64,000 bases of DNA from Palleronia sp. LCG004 (GCF_032931615.1 NZ_CP136759.1:2108001-2172000); one strand, 5' to 3'; positions 18,244 to 27,280 are shown, numbered from the stretch's first letter. Notes: a model not told the origin generated them from the sequence alone. Translations and numbers: made by a program.

Positions 18244-18788
18244 GTTTCGTGGCGAAACGTTCGGCCGGGACAGACGATCATCTGGTCCTGACCTTCCATG
18301 CAGAGGGACGGCCCGTCGACCAGCTTCACGGTGCGGCATGCACGTTCCTGCCCGAAGCGCATGTGGTCTCGACCTCCCGGGAGACGGGCGGGACAGGCGA
18401 GCCCGATCTTGCGGAACTGGGTCGGGCCATGGCGTCCGCCGCGAGAGAAGAGATCGAACGAACGGGCGCACGTCGCGTTACGGGGATCGGTCATTCTCGC
18501 GGAGCGGACGTGCTTGCGGCCGTGGCAATCGCTGCGCCAGGGCTCTTCGATGCGATCGCACTCCTCCACCCGACGCGGCCCATCGCCGGGGGCGACGTTC
18601 CCGCGCTTGCCATGACGCGCGTGCTCGTGACAGGTGGAAAGACGGATGACAGCCCTCCGCCCGAGGTCACGCAGGCGATCGCCGATTGGTTCTCGATGCA
18701 GAAGGCCGACGTCATGCTGGCCTGGCACCCCGGAAAGCACGAGATCCCCCAGTCGGAGGTCGATACGCTCGGGGATTTCCTGATCTGA
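18240..18788 (+). CDS. Small alpha/beta-hydrolase (esterase/dienelactone hydrolase-like)
   Basis: A 182-residue protein with a GTG start overlapping the dioxygenase stop. The nucleophile elbow is TGIGHSRGADVLAAV (about residue 85, Ser in HSRGA), and a C-terminal His is in LAWHPGKHEIPQSEVD, so a Ser-Asp-His triad is plausible. Position and size resemble the MhqD-type hydrolases encoded with MhqO-type dioxygenases, suggesting it hydrolyses the ring-fission product; this is inference from context. It is convergent with the FAD oxidoreductase gene, 3 bases apart. Confidence 0.75.
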   Translation: MSFVAKRSAGTDDHLVLTFHAEGRPVDQLHGAACTFLPEAHVVSTSRETGGTGEPDLAELGRAMASAAREEIERTGARRVTGIGHSRGADVLAAVAIAAPGLFDAIALLHPTRPIAGGDVPALAMTRVLVTGGKTDDSPPPEVTQAIADWFSMQKADVMLAWHPGKHEIPQSEVDTLGDFLI

Positions 18789-18791
18789 GGA

Positions 18792-19820
18792 TCAGAGGTT
18801 GTCAGCGACTGCAAAGCCCTCGGGGATCGTGTCGTGTCCATCGAGGATCAGGTCGGCCATGACGCGCGCGACCTCCGGGGCCATGCCGAAGCCGATCTTG
18901 AATCCGCCATTGGCGACGAAATGCCCCGGCCGGCCGGGCCATGGCCCGAGCATCGGCGCGCGCGAGCGTGCCCGTGGCCTGAGCCCCGCCCAGCGCGCGA
19001 CGACCGGGGCGTCTTCGAGCCATGGCAGGCTCGAGCGAATACGGGCGACGATGCCCTCTGTCTGAGCGTCGCAACGGTCGGGCGTATCGAAATCGCGCTC
19101 GGTGGTCGATCCGACGGCGATCGTGCCGTCGGCATGAGGAACGACGTGCAGACCATCGACGAAGAGTTGCGGCATATGCGGTGCCGAATAGGCAAGGAGC
19201 GCCGCCTGCCCCTTGATCCCCCGCCCGACCTCGCGCCCCAGATCCTGCGACAGCGCCGCAAGGCCGGCGGCACCGGTGGCCCAGACCACGGCACCCTCGT
19301 TAAGCCCCTCGCGCGCCACGATACCGCCCTGCGTCTCGATTGCGGCGGCGAGGGCCCGGCAGGCGCGGGCGGGATGGATCCGTGCGCTCAGCGTGTCGCG
19401 GACGAGCCACCCCGAAGGCGCGGAGATCGGCTGATCGTCCGAACGCTCGACGCACCAATCCGCCTGTCCCTGCCAGAGCGTCGCGGCGGATCGGGCGCGC
19501 GCATGGGCCAGCGCGACGGCATTGTCATCCGCAAGGGGCTGCAACCGGCCGCTCCGCGCATAGCCGGGATCGATGCCGCCGGCTTGGGCAATCCCGGTCC
19601 AGAAGGTCTCGGCCGACAGGAGCGAACGAAGCTGGAAGGCCTTCTTCGCGTTCCAGTTCTCGGGCACGTGCGGAGCGAGCGCGCCGACGATTCCACCCGA
19701 TGCCCCTGCCCCGGGACCGTTTGGGTCGATGATCCGGACTTGCGCACCGCGACAGAGCAGCACCCATGCGATCGAGAGCCCGAAGATTCCGGCACCCCGG
19801 ATGGTCACGTCGATTGCCAT
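18792..19820 (-). CDS. FAD-dependent oxidoreductase (DAAO family; ThiO- or MnmC-oxidase-like)
   Basis: A 342-residue flavoprotein. The ADP-binding motif is TIRGAGIFGLSIAWVLLCRG (residues 6-25); a second FAD-contact block is GPGAGASGGIVGALAPH (about 38), and the C-terminal DAAO signature is GHFVANGGFKIGFGMAP. GGAAGGGG precedes the ATG. It is divergently transcribed from mnmD with 70 bases between starts. Because the fused MnmC of enterobacteria joins an MnmD methyltransferase to exactly this kind of oxidoreductase, it may remove the carboxymethyl group from cmnm5U34 in tRNA; glycine oxidase is the main alternative. Confidence 0.75.
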   Translation of the reverse strand: MAIDVTIRGAGIFGLSIAWVLLCRGAQVRIIDPNGPGAGASGGIVGALAPHVPENWNAKKAFQLRSLLSAETFWTGIAQAGGIDPGYARSGRLQPLADDNAVALAHARARSAATLWQGQADWCVERSDDQPISAPSGWLVRDTLSARIHPARACRALAAAIETQGGIVAREGLNEGAVVWATGAAGLAALSQDLGREVGRGIKGQAALLAYSAPHMPQLFVDGLHVVPHADGTIAVGSTTERDFDTPDRCDAQTEGIVARIRSSLPWLEDAPVVARWAGLRPRARSRAPMLGPWPGRPGHFVANGGFKIGFGMAPEVARVMADLILDGHDTIPEGFAVADNL

Positions 19821-19890
19821 GAAAGCCCCTTCCGCCGATGGACACGATCAGCTACGCCGCGCGAAGACCGGCCGGCAAGGGGTGGCAGTC

Positions 19891-20559
19891 ATGTCAGAGA
19901 GAATCGACTGGCGCGAGGAAGTGCCCGTCTCTTCGCGATACGACGACCCCTATTATTCGTTGAATGGCGGCCTCGACGAGACGCGGCACGTGTTTCTCGA
20001 CGGCAACGACCTGCCCGCGCGGTTCAGGCCGGGATTCCATATCGCGGAACTGGGCTTCGGCACCGGCCTCAACGCGCTTGCCGCCTGGGCGCTCTGGCGG
20101 GAAAGCGGACAGGACGGCACCCTCGCCTTCACGAGCTTCGAGGCGCATCCGCTGGGCGCGGATGAGATGGCGCGCGCACTGGCGGCCTTTCCGACGCTCG
20201 CACCGCTCGCCGCCGATCTATGTGAGGCATGGGCGACCGGCACGCGCGAGATCGCGCTGCCGGGTCTTTCGCTTCACGTGATCGAAGGCCCTGCGGAAAA
20301 GACCCTGCCACCGTGGCGCGGACGAGCCGATGCGTGGTTTCTGGACGGGTTCTCGCCAGCGAAGAACCCCGCCCTCTGGTCCGATACGATCCTGTCGCAG
20401 GTCGGAGGCCATACAGCACCCGGGGGGACCGCTGCCACCTACAGCGCGGCCGGCCACGTGCGTCGCGCTCTGGCAGATGCAGGATTCGAGGTGGCGCGCA
20501 TCCCGGGCTTCGAACGGAAACGCCACATGACGCGCGCGTGGATGCCTCAGGGTTTGTAG
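19891..20559 (+). CDS. mnmD: tRNA (mnm5s2U34)-methyltransferase, stand-alone MnmD
   Basis: A 222-residue SAM-dependent methyltransferase equal to the N-terminal domain of MnmC. The start MSERIDWREEVPVSSRYDDP gives the family N terminus; YDDPYYSLNGGLDETRHVFL follows. The SAM motif FHIAELGFGTGLNALAAW is at about residues 50-67, and AWFLDGFSPAKNPALWS (about 148) and AGHVRRALADAGFEVARIPG close the fold. It converts nm5s2U to mnm5s2U at the tRNA wobble base. It overlaps the convergent LacI gene by 13 bases. Confidence 0.85.
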   Translation: MSERIDWREEVPVSSRYDDPYYSLNGGLDETRHVFLDGNDLPARFRPGFHIAELGFGTGLNALAAWALWRESGQDGTLAFTSFEAHPLGADEMARALAAFPTLAPLAADLCEAWATGTREIALPGLSLHVIEGPAEKTLPPWRGRADAWFLDGFSPAKNPALWSDTILSQVGGHTAPGGTAATYSAAGHVRRALADAGFEVARIPGFERKRHMTRAWMPQGL

Positions 20560-21584
20560 CGACGGAGCGTGTCGCCGTGCGAGATGCGCGGCTCGATCTC
20601 GATCCGCTCTCCCCCGCCTCCGCCCTCTGCGCGTCGGGCGACGATACCCGCCGCCTCGCGCCCGATCTGGTGACGCTCGGTATCCATCGTGGCGAGCCTG
20701 CGCGGCAATCCCTGCAGCAGCTCGACGCCGTTGAACCCGGCAAGTCCCAACCGCCCCGGAATGTCGTAGCCGCGTTCGATACAGTAGAGAAGTCCGCCGG
20801 CCCCGATGAGGTCGTTGGAGTAATAGAGAAAATCGATGTCAGGCGATCGGTCGAGCATCGCCGCCGTCATCTCGCGCCCTTTCAGAAGGGCCGATCCGCC
20901 GGAATAGAATTCCTGGTCCGCGACCTCGAGCCCGGCCTTGGCGAGCGTCTCGGTGAAGCCCTCGAACCGTTTGCGGGCGCGATGATCGAGCGGCATCTGC
21001 GTGCCGAGGAAACCGATCTGCTCGAAGCCCTGCTTCAGGATCGCCTCGGCCATCTTCCGGCCCGCGCGCCTGTGCGAGATGCCGACGACCGCGTCGACCG
21101 GCTCTCCGTCGACATCCATGATCTCGACCACCGGCGCGTCGGCTGCGCGCAGCATCTGTCGCGAGATCTCGGAATGTTCGATTCCCGCGACGATGATGCC
21201 CGATGGCCGCCAGGACAGCATCTCGTAGAGGACCTTTTCCTCCCTCTCGGGGCTGTAATTCGTGACGCCGACGACCGGCTGCAGGTCCGTTCCGTCGAGA
21301 ACTTCGGCTATTCCCGACAGCACTTCGGGGAACACCATGTTCGACAGGCTCGGAATGACCACCGCCACGAGGTTCACCCTGCTCGAGGCCAGCGCGCCCG
21401 CGATCTTGTTCGGAACGTAGCCCAATGTCCGTGCGGCCTCGAGCACGCGCTCTCGCGTCGCCTCGCTCACATCGCCGCGATTGCGCAGGACGCGGCTCAC
21501 CGTCATTTCGCTGACCCCGGAGGCTTCCGAGACATCGCGCAAGGTCAGGGGGCGGCGTGACGGGGTCGAACGGGTATCGGTCAT
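20547..21584 (-). CDS. LacI-family transcriptional regulator (GntR/gluconate-repressor-like)
   Basis: A 345-residue repressor. The N-terminal helix-turn-helix is LTLRDVSEASGVSEMTVSRV (residues 14-33), followed by the hinge helix PNKIAGALASSR. The periplasmic-binding-like core begins NLVAVVIPSLSNMVFPEVL. The sequence reads most like the gluconate-responsive GntR branch of LacI proteins, but no sugar-acid gene lies next to it, so its target is unknown. It is divergent from dinB across about 145 bases. Confidence 0.88.
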   Translation of the reverse strand: MTDTRSTPSRRPLTLRDVSEASGVSEMTVSRVLRNRGDVSEATRERVLEAARTLGYVPNKIAGALASSRVNLVAVVIPSLSNMVFPEVLSGIAEVLDGTDLQPVVGVTNYSPEREEKVLYEMLSWRPSGIIVAGIEHSEISRQMLRAADAPVVEIMDVDGEPVDAVVGISHRRAGRKMAEAILKQGFEQIGFLGTQMPLDHRARKRFEGFTETLAKAGLEVADQEFYSGGSALLKGREMTAAMLDRSPDIDFLYYSNDLIGAGGLLYCIERGYDIPGRLGLAGFNGVELLQGLPRRLATMDTERHQIGREAAGIVARRAEGGGGGERIEIEPRISHGDTLRRYKP

Positions 21585-21729
21585 GGATTAGCTTTCCTGC
21601 GCTTTGACCCAATCTAGCGGGAACAGGCGGCCGCGCCTAGCAGGATGCGTGCAAGGCGCAGACATCTCACCCGGGCGATGCGGCGAAACGCCCTGTCGCT
21701 GCGCCGCCCGCGCACCTAGATTAGGGATC

Positions 21730-22983
21730 ATGCCAAGTCTCTGCCGCGATTGTCACACGACCTTCGACGCTGCACGGCGCTGTCCCGCCTGCGGCTCGCC
21801 CCGGGTCACGTCGCATCCGGAGCTTCGCGATCTCACGATCGCACATATGGATTGCGATGCCTTCTACGCGAGCGTCGAGAAGCGCGACGACCCGGCCCTG
21901 CGCGACAAGCCCGTGATCGTCGGCGGCGGACGTCGCGGCGTGGTGACCACGGCCTGCTACATCGCGCGGATCCGCGGCGTGCGATCTGCGATGCCGATGT
22001 TCCAGGCGCTGAAGCTCTGCCCCGAAGCAGTGATCGTGAAGCCGCGTTTCGAAGTCTATTCCGCCGTCTCGCGGCAGATTCGGGCGATGATGGATGAGAT
22101 CACGCCGGTCGTCGAACCGCTGAGCCTCGACGAGGCATTCATGGATCTGGGAGGGACCCATCGCCTCCACGGCGCGCCACCCGCCGTCATGCTGTCGCGC
22201 CTCGTTGCCCGGATGCAGTCGGAACTCGGGATCACCGGGTCGATCGGCCTTTCGCACAACAAGTTTCTCGCGAAGATCGCATCGGATCTCGACAAGCCTC
22301 GCGGCTTTTCACTGATCGGCCGCGCGGAAACCGAATGTTTTCTGCGCGACAAGCCGGTCGGCCTCATCTGGGGTGTCGGGCAGGTCACGCGCGAAGCGCT
22401 CGACCGGGCTGGGATCCGGACGATCGCGGATCTCCTGCGGTGGGACGAACGCGATCTGGAGGCGCGCTTCGGCGGGATGGGAACGCGCCTGTGGCAACTG
22501 GCACGGGGCAAGGACGCGCGCCGCGTCTCGGCACACGAACCGGTCAGGGGCCTGTCGAACGAGACGACTTTCGGCGAGGATATCTCGGATCCGGATCTGC
22601 TCGACGGTCACTTGTGGCGGCTTTCGGAGAAGGTATCGGGTCGCGCCAAGGCGAAGGACCTGGCCGGTCGCGTCGTGACGCTGAAGCTCAAGCGCGCCGA
22701 TCACCGGATCCTGACGCGACGGTTGACGCTCAGGGATCCCACGCAGGTTGCAGACAGGATCTACCGCACGGCACGAGGACTTTTCGATCCGGTTGTCGGC
22801 GAAGGGCCGTTCCGGCTGCTGGGGGTCGGCCTTGCGGATCTCTGTGCCGCCGACGAAGCCGATATTGCCGGGGATCTCCTCGATCCGCTTGCCGTCAATC
22901 GGGCGCGTGCCGAACGCGCAACCGATGCGATCCGCGCCCGCTGGGGTGAGGGTGCGATCATTAAGGGGCGCGCCCTGAGATGA
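21730..22983 (+). CDS. dinB: DNA polymerase IV with an N-terminal zinc-ribbon-like extension
   Basis: A 417-residue Y-family translesion polymerase. The start at 21730 gives MPSLCRDCHTTFDAARRCPA, with CxxC at residues 5-8 and a second CxxC at 18-21, a four-Cys ribbon before the polymerase core. The core starts IAHMDCDAFYASVEKRDDPA, containing the first catalytic Asp, and the second catalytic acidic pair is in EPLSLDEAFMDLGG (about 134). The little-finger region extends to residue 370. A C-terminal beta-clamp motif is not obvious. No lexA-like box was identified upstream. Confidence 0.92.
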   Translation: MPSLCRDCHTTFDAARRCPACGSPRVTSHPELRDLTIAHMDCDAFYASVEKRDDPALRDKPVIVGGGRRGVVTTACYIARIRGVRSAMPMFQALKLCPEAVIVKPRFEVYSAVSRQIRAMMDEITPVVEPLSLDEAFMDLGGTHRLHGAPPAVMLSRLVARMQSELGITGSIGLSHNKFLAKIASDLDKPRGFSLIGRAETECFLRDKPVGLIWGVGQVTREALDRAGIRTIADLLRWDERDLEARFGGMGTRLWQLARGKDARRVSAHEPVRGLSNETTFGEDISDPDLLDGHLWRLSEKVSGRAKAKDLAGRVVTLKLKRADHRILTRRLTLRDPTQVADRIYRTARGLFDPVVGEGPFRLLGVGLADLCAADEADIAGDLLDPLAVNRARAERATDAIRARWGEGAIIKGRALR

Positions 22984-23112
22984 GTGGGCAGTGGGTTCGG
23001 TGCGTCCGACAGGCGGATCTAAGGAAAGCGATGCAGAACGGTCACGTGGATCTGCCCCGTAGTCTCACTGGATACGATCAGGGAAGTCGCAATTGCCTTT
23101 CGCGACGACGCG

Positions 23113-23967
23113 TCACTCCGCCGCCAGCGACTGCGTGCGATGGCGGCCGATTTCCGTGATGGCCTCGATGGCATTGTCCATCACGGACTTGAACGCGTCG
23201 AAGCCCTGATGCGGCTCGATCCGCACCTCGTCCATGTAAAGCGCGCGGTCGATTTCGATCTGGACCGCGTGCTGACCTTTTGCGGGCCGCCCGTAATGTT
23301 GTGCAATGTAGGCCCCCGCGAACGGCACGTTGCGCGCGCATGACAGCCCCAGATCAGTAAAGATCGTCTGCAGGCGATCCACGATCTCGACGCTCGCGGC
23401 CGCGCCGAACCGGTCGCCGAGCACGATGTCGGGCCGCTTGCCGGACAGATGCTCGAGGGCTTCGTGCGGCATCGAATGACAATCGATCAGGATCGCCTCG
23501 CCGAAACGGTTGCGCGCGTCGCTGACGAGTTCTCGAAGCGTCCGGTGATACGGGTGCCATGCATCCCGAATGCGCTCTTCTGCTGTGGCGAGCGCGATCT
23601 TTCCTTCGTAGATCGGCCTTCCGCCGGAGACGACGCGCGGCACGACGCCAAGGCCGGAGGCGACCCTGGGATTGTGGGGCCCGCGACCGAGCCCCTTGAT
23701 GAGGGCGGGATCGAGTTCGCCGGGCGCCCGGTTCAGGTCGAGCCACGCACGCGGCAACCGCGCGCAGAGAAGAGGTGCACCCGTCTCGGGCGCATGCATG
23801 AGCAACCGGTCGACGAATGCATCCTCGGATGATCGGAGAATCGCCGGTGCCAATGTGGATTCACGCAGCAATTCATCCGGATAGTCGCGTCCCGAATGGG
23901 GGGATGCGAAGACCACGGACGTCGTCGGCACATCCGGCCGGTGGAGATCGAAAGGCTTCTGCTCCAT
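23113..23967 (-). CDS. N-formylglutamate amidohydrolase family protein
   Basis: A 284-residue zinc amidohydrolase-like protein. The diagnostic motif VVFASPHSGRDYPDELLR is at residues 18-35, PRAWLDLNRAPGELDPALI follows (about 69), IDCHSMPH is near 158 and VQIEIDRALYMDE is at about 235. The family hydrolyses N-formyl-L-glutamate in histidine catabolism, but stand-alone paralogues act on other substrates and no hut genes are nearby. It is divergent from the tRNA-Val / rpmJ segment. Confidence 0.87.
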   Translation of the reverse strand: MEQKPFDLHRPDVPTTSVVFASPHSGRDYPDELLRESTLAPAILRSSEDAFVDRLLMHAPETGAPLLCARLPRAWLDLNRAPGELDPALIKGLGRGPHNPRVASGLGVVPRVVSGGRPIYEGKIALATAEERIRDAWHPYHRTLRELVSDARNRFGEAILIDCHSMPHEALEHLSGKRPDIVLGDRFGAAASVEIVDRLQTIFTDLGLSCARNVPFAGAYIAQHYGRPAKGQHAVQIEIDRALYMDEVRIEPHQGFDAFKSVMDNAIEAITEIGRHRTQSLAAE

Positions 23968-24118
23968 CTCGTCCTCGGTTTTGCGGGGCCCTTACCCGGC
24001 GGTTTCGCAGGAATGCAAATGGTCCGGCAAAACCGCTTGAACAGGGGCGTATGACCATTTATAGACCGCGCACCGGCAGGGGAACCCGTCACAGGATCCT
24101 CGGCTCAGGCACGGGTAA

Positions 24119-24193
24119 GGGCGATTAGCTCAGCGGTAGAGCACTTCGTTGACATCGAAGGGGTCACTGGTTCGATCCCAGTATCGCCCACCA
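24119..24193 (+). tRNA. tRNA-Val (GAC)
   Basis: A 75-base cloverleaf with CCA encoded. The acceptor GGGCGAT pairs with ATCGCCC, the anticodon stem CTTCG/CGAAG surrounds the loop TTGACAT with anticodon GAC, and the T arm contains GGTTCGATCC. It reads the valine codon GUC. Confidence 0.97.
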
Positions 24194-24279
24194 TGTGCCA
24201 CATGATATTCGCCGTCGGGTCCGCCCCGGCATGTTTCACTTCGGCGCGAGCCCCGCGCCGCGAAAAAGGGAGAGAACGG

Positions 24280-24405
24280 ATGAAGGTTCGCAACTCGCTT
24301 CGTTCGCTTAAGTCCCGCCACCGGGATTGCCGTGTGGTGCGCCGCAAGGGCCGCGTGTACGTCATCAACAAGACACAGCGCCGCTTCAAGGCCCGTCAGG
24401 GCTGA
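24280..24405 (+). CDS. rpmJ: 50S ribosomal protein L36, zinc-free type
   Basis: A 41-residue protein starting [20 protein letters not shown] and ending [17 protein letters not shown]. It has one Cys instead of the four of zinc-binding L36, so it is the longer, zinc-independent form usual in Alphaproteobacteria. AAAGGGAGAG is a clear ribosome-binding site before the ATG. The gene stands alone, 86 bases after tRNA-Val, and is closed by a strong terminator. Confidence 0.96.
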   Translation: MKVRNSLRSLKSRHRDCRVVRRKGRVYVINKTQRRFKARQG

Positions 24406-24428
24406 AACGTCGCACCGTATCGTTTCAG

Positions 24429-24463
24429 AAGGCCGTTCGATCCGTCGAACGGCCTTTTTCTTT
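24429..24463 (+). terminator. Rho-independent terminator of rpmJ
   Basis: AAGGCCGTTCGA and TCGAACGGCCTT form a perfect 12-bp stem with a 4-base loop, followed by TTTCTTT. It lies 23 bases after the rpmJ stop. Confidence 0.95.
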
Positions 24464-24516
24464 GCCTGATGGGTCAAGTCGTCCGCGATTGCGCAGACGG
24501 ATCCGTTCATGCCGCG

Positions 24517-25536
24517 TCAGAGTGCCGTGTAGTACCACGCCCCATCGGATCCCATCTCGCGCGTGGCCCGACCCAGATGGACGAGATGCCGACAATGCGC
24601 GGCCGCTTCGCCGAGTGCGAGGCCGTACTCACCCGATCCGATCCGCCTCTTGAAAAGCGGAGCAAAGCATTCTCCGGCGGTCCGGGGTTCCGAGATGTGA
24701 TGGAGAAGCCTTTCGAGCGCGCCTTGGTGATTCGCGATGAGCTGCCCCAGCCTGAGCGGCAAACCGCGATATGGCATCTTGTGGCCCGGCAGGACCAGTT
24801 GATTTGCCGTCGCGATCTCGAGAAACCGCTCGCACGAGGCCAGCCATTCGCCGACCGGATCCGCGTCCGGCTCGGTCGCATAGAGACTGAGATTCGGTGA
24901 GATCGACGGCAGGAGCTGATCTGCCCCGATGACGAGGTCTTCTGCCTCGCACCAGAAGGTCGCCTGATCGGGCGCGTGCCCCTGACCCATCCGGATGATC
25001 CAGTCGCGTCCACCCATGGCGATCCGCGCGCCGTCTTCCAGCCGGTTCAGGCCGAGAGGCATGTCGCTGAGCATATCGGCAAAATTGAACGGTCGTTCGG
25101 TGATCCTGCGGGCGAGGATCTCGCGGTCCATCCCGCAGGCCTTCCAGAACTCGACGGTCTCCGGCGCGGGAAGGTCCCGTATGTCGAGCAGAAGCATCCT
25201 TGCCGTCAACCACGCGACGCGGCTCATCCAGAGTTCGGCCCCCTGCGACTGGAACCACCCGGCAAGCCCGACATGGTCGGGATGGTGATGGGTCACGACG
25301 ATCCGTCCGACACGTCGGCCGCCGAGGACCCGGGCCCAGAGATCCCGCGTCTCCGGAGTATCGAATCCGGTATCGATCACCGTGACGGAGCCATCCCCTT
25401 CGTCGAGAATGAGGCAGTTCACATGGTCGAGCTTCATCGGCAGTGGCATCCGGACGAGCGATATACCAGGCGCGACGACAAGCGGCGCCCCGACCTGCGG
25501 TGGGTCGGACCATGAAAATGACAGTGTTCCCGTCAC
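24517..25536 (-). CDS. MBL-fold metallo-hydrolase
   Basis: A 339-residue metallo-beta-lactamase-fold hydrolase. The metal-binding motif IVVTHHHPDHVGLAGWF is at about residue 78 (HxHxDH form), with further ligands likely in MGQGHAPDQATFW (about 180) and LPGHKMPYRG (about 250). The C-terminal helical part is rich in His. The family includes glyoxalase II-like thioesterases and lactonases; no specific substrate is indicated. It lies 40 bases downstream of the acyl-CoA dehydrogenase on the same strand, suggesting an acyl-thioester or fatty-acid role. Confidence 0.85.
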   Translation of the reverse strand: MTGTLSFSWSDPPQVGAPLVVAPGISLVRMPLPMKLDHVNCLILDEGDGSVTVIDTGFDTPETRDLWARVLGGRRVGRIVVTHHHPDHVGLAGWFQSQGAELWMSRVAWLTARMLLLDIRDLPAPETVEFWKACGMDREILARRITERPFNFADMLSDMPLGLNRLEDGARIAMGGRDWIIRMGQGHAPDQATFWCEAEDLVIGADQLLPSISPNLSLYATEPDADPVGEWLASCERFLEIATANQLVLPGHKMPYRGLPLRLGQLIANHQGALERLLHHISEPRTAGECFAPLFKRRIGSGEYGLALGEAAAHCRHLVHLGRATREMGSDGAWYYTAL

Positions 25537-25576
25537 GATGCGGTGCGGCCGATCGGCACGTCGGTTCGGATCATTC

Positions 25577-27280
25577 TCAAGCGGCGGCGAGATCGTCGAG
25601 CGTCAGGTCGAAGAGCCCGTCCCCGCCGCGGCGCACCTGCACCTGGAGACCGGCATGTTCGGGCAACATCCGCTCGATGTAGAACCGGGCCAGCGCGCGA
25701 CGCGCATCGTTCCCGTTGCGCGCAGAGCGGAGGTGATAGTGCGCACCGAGGATCCGTGCAAATGCCCTGAGATAGGCCACGGCCCCCGGCAGGCGGTCGG
25801 ACATGTCCTGCCCGACGAGCCATTTCGTCGTCTGCTCGAGCATCTCGGCCGCCTCCCGCACGGTTTGGGCAAGATCCGGCATCTCGCCCGCGCAGGCATC
25901 CGTTTCGGCCAGGATCTCGGAGACGAGGCGCGTGGCGGTCTCGCCGCCATCCTTCAGCTTGCGACCGACGAGATCCACGGCCTGGATGCCGTTCGTCCCC
26001 TCGTAGATCGAGGTCACCCGGACATCGCGACTGTACTGCGCGGCACCCGTCTCCTCGATGACCCCCATGCCGCCGTGGACCTGGATGCCTTCCGTGGCCA
26101 CGAAGATACCGGTCTCGGTGCCGAAGGCCTTGGTGATCGGCGTCAGGAACGCCGCACGGGCGACCCAGTCCGGCGCGCCGGTCGCATTCGCCATGTCGAT
26201 CGCCTTTGCATTGGCGAGCGCAATGGCACGTGCGGCGTGAATCTCGGCCTTCATGGTGGTGAGCATCCGGCGCACGTCCGGATGTTCCACGATCGCACCC
26301 GATCCGCCGGCCTTGCCCTGACGTCGGTCCATCGCATGGGCGAGCGCGTGCTGATAGGCACCTTCGGCGGCACCGATCCCCTGCCCGCCGACGCCGAGGC
26401 GGGCGTTGTTCATCATCGTGAACATCGCCGCCATCCCGCCGTGATCCTCGCCTATCATCCAGCCGGTCGCACCCTCATATTCCATCACTGCCGTGGGCGA
26501 TCCATGCAACCCGAGCTTGTGTTCGAGGCTCAGCACCCTGAGCTCGTTCACCCGGCCGGGATTTCCATCCGCATCCGGCAAGTACTTCGGAACGAGGAAC
26601 AGACTGATCCCGCGCGTTCCCTCGGCCCCCCCCGGAAGCCGCGCGAGAACGAGGTGGCAGACATTCGCGGAAAAATCGTTGTCGGCCCAGGAAATGTAGA
26701 TCTTCTGCCCGGTGATGGCATAGGTACCGTCGCCCCTTGCCTCGGCCCGCGTCGTGAGCGCGCCCACGTCGCTGCCGGCCTGGGGCTCGGTCAGGTTCAT
26801 GGTGCCGCACCATTCACCGGAGGCGAGTTTCGGCAGGTAGAGCGACTTGATCTCGTCGCTGGCGTGATGTTCGAGCGCCTCGATCTGGCCCTGGGTCATC
26901 AGGGGGTTGAGCTGCAAGGCGAGGCAGGCAGACGCCATCATCTCGTTCACCGCGCTGGTGACCGAAAGCGGCAAGCCGAGCCCGCCATATTGCGGATCCG
27001 CAGACATGCCGACCCAACCGCCCTCGGCGATCGCACGATATCCTTCAGCAAAACCCGGCGACGTCCGCACGATCCCGTTCTCGAGCCGGGCGGGATGGGT
27101 GTCGCCCACCCGCTGAAGCGGAGAAAGCACCTCTTCGCAGATGCGACCGGCTTCGAGCAGGATGGCGCGAACGGTCTCGTCCGTCGCCTCCGAGAAGCGG
27201 TCGGTTGCGGTCACCTCGTCGAGGCCCACGACGTGTCGGAGCAGGAAACGATACTCTTCGACGGGCGCGCGATACGGCAT
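25577..27280 (-). CDS. Acyl-CoA dehydrogenase with C-terminal extension (DmdC-like)
   Basis: A 567-residue FAD-dependent acyl-CoA dehydrogenase. The start MPYRAPVEEYRFLLRHVVGL is chosen because GGAGGAG lies just before it. Flavin- and substrate-contact blocks are MNLTEPQAGSDVGALTTRAE (about 155), IQVHGGMGVIEETGAAQYSR and SIYEGTNGIQAVDLVGRKL, where Glu of IYEGTN is the likely base. The last 120 residues form the extra domain of the long acyl-CoA dehydrogenases. In marine roseobacters this length class includes DmdC, the methylmercaptopropionyl-CoA dehydrogenase of DMSP breakdown, but it also includes other paralogues; no dmdB/dmdD is nearby. Confidence 0.9.
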   Translation of the reverse strand: MPYRAPVEEYRFLLRHVVGLDEVTATDRFSEATDETVRAILLEAGRICEEVLSPLQRVGDTHPARLENGIVRTSPGFAEGYRAIAEGGWVGMSADPQYGGLGLPLSVTSAVNEMMASACLALQLNPLMTQGQIEALEHHASDEIKSLYLPKLASGEWCGTMNLTEPQAGSDVGALTTRAEARGDGTYAITGQKIYISWADNDFSANVCHLVLARLPGGAEGTRGISLFLVPKYLPDADGNPGRVNELRVLSLEHKLGLHGSPTAVMEYEGATGWMIGEDHGGMAAMFTMMNNARLGVGGQGIGAAEGAYQHALAHAMDRRQGKAGGSGAIVEHPDVRRMLTTMKAEIHAARAIALANAKAIDMANATGAPDWVARAAFLTPITKAFGTETGIFVATEGIQVHGGMGVIEETGAAQYSRDVRVTSIYEGTNGIQAVDLVGRKLKDGGETATRLVSEILAETDACAGEMPDLAQTVREAAEMLEQTTKWLVGQDMSDRLPGAVAYLRAFARILGAHYHLRSARNGNDARRALARFYIERMLPEHAGLQVQVRRGGDGLFDLTLDDLAAA

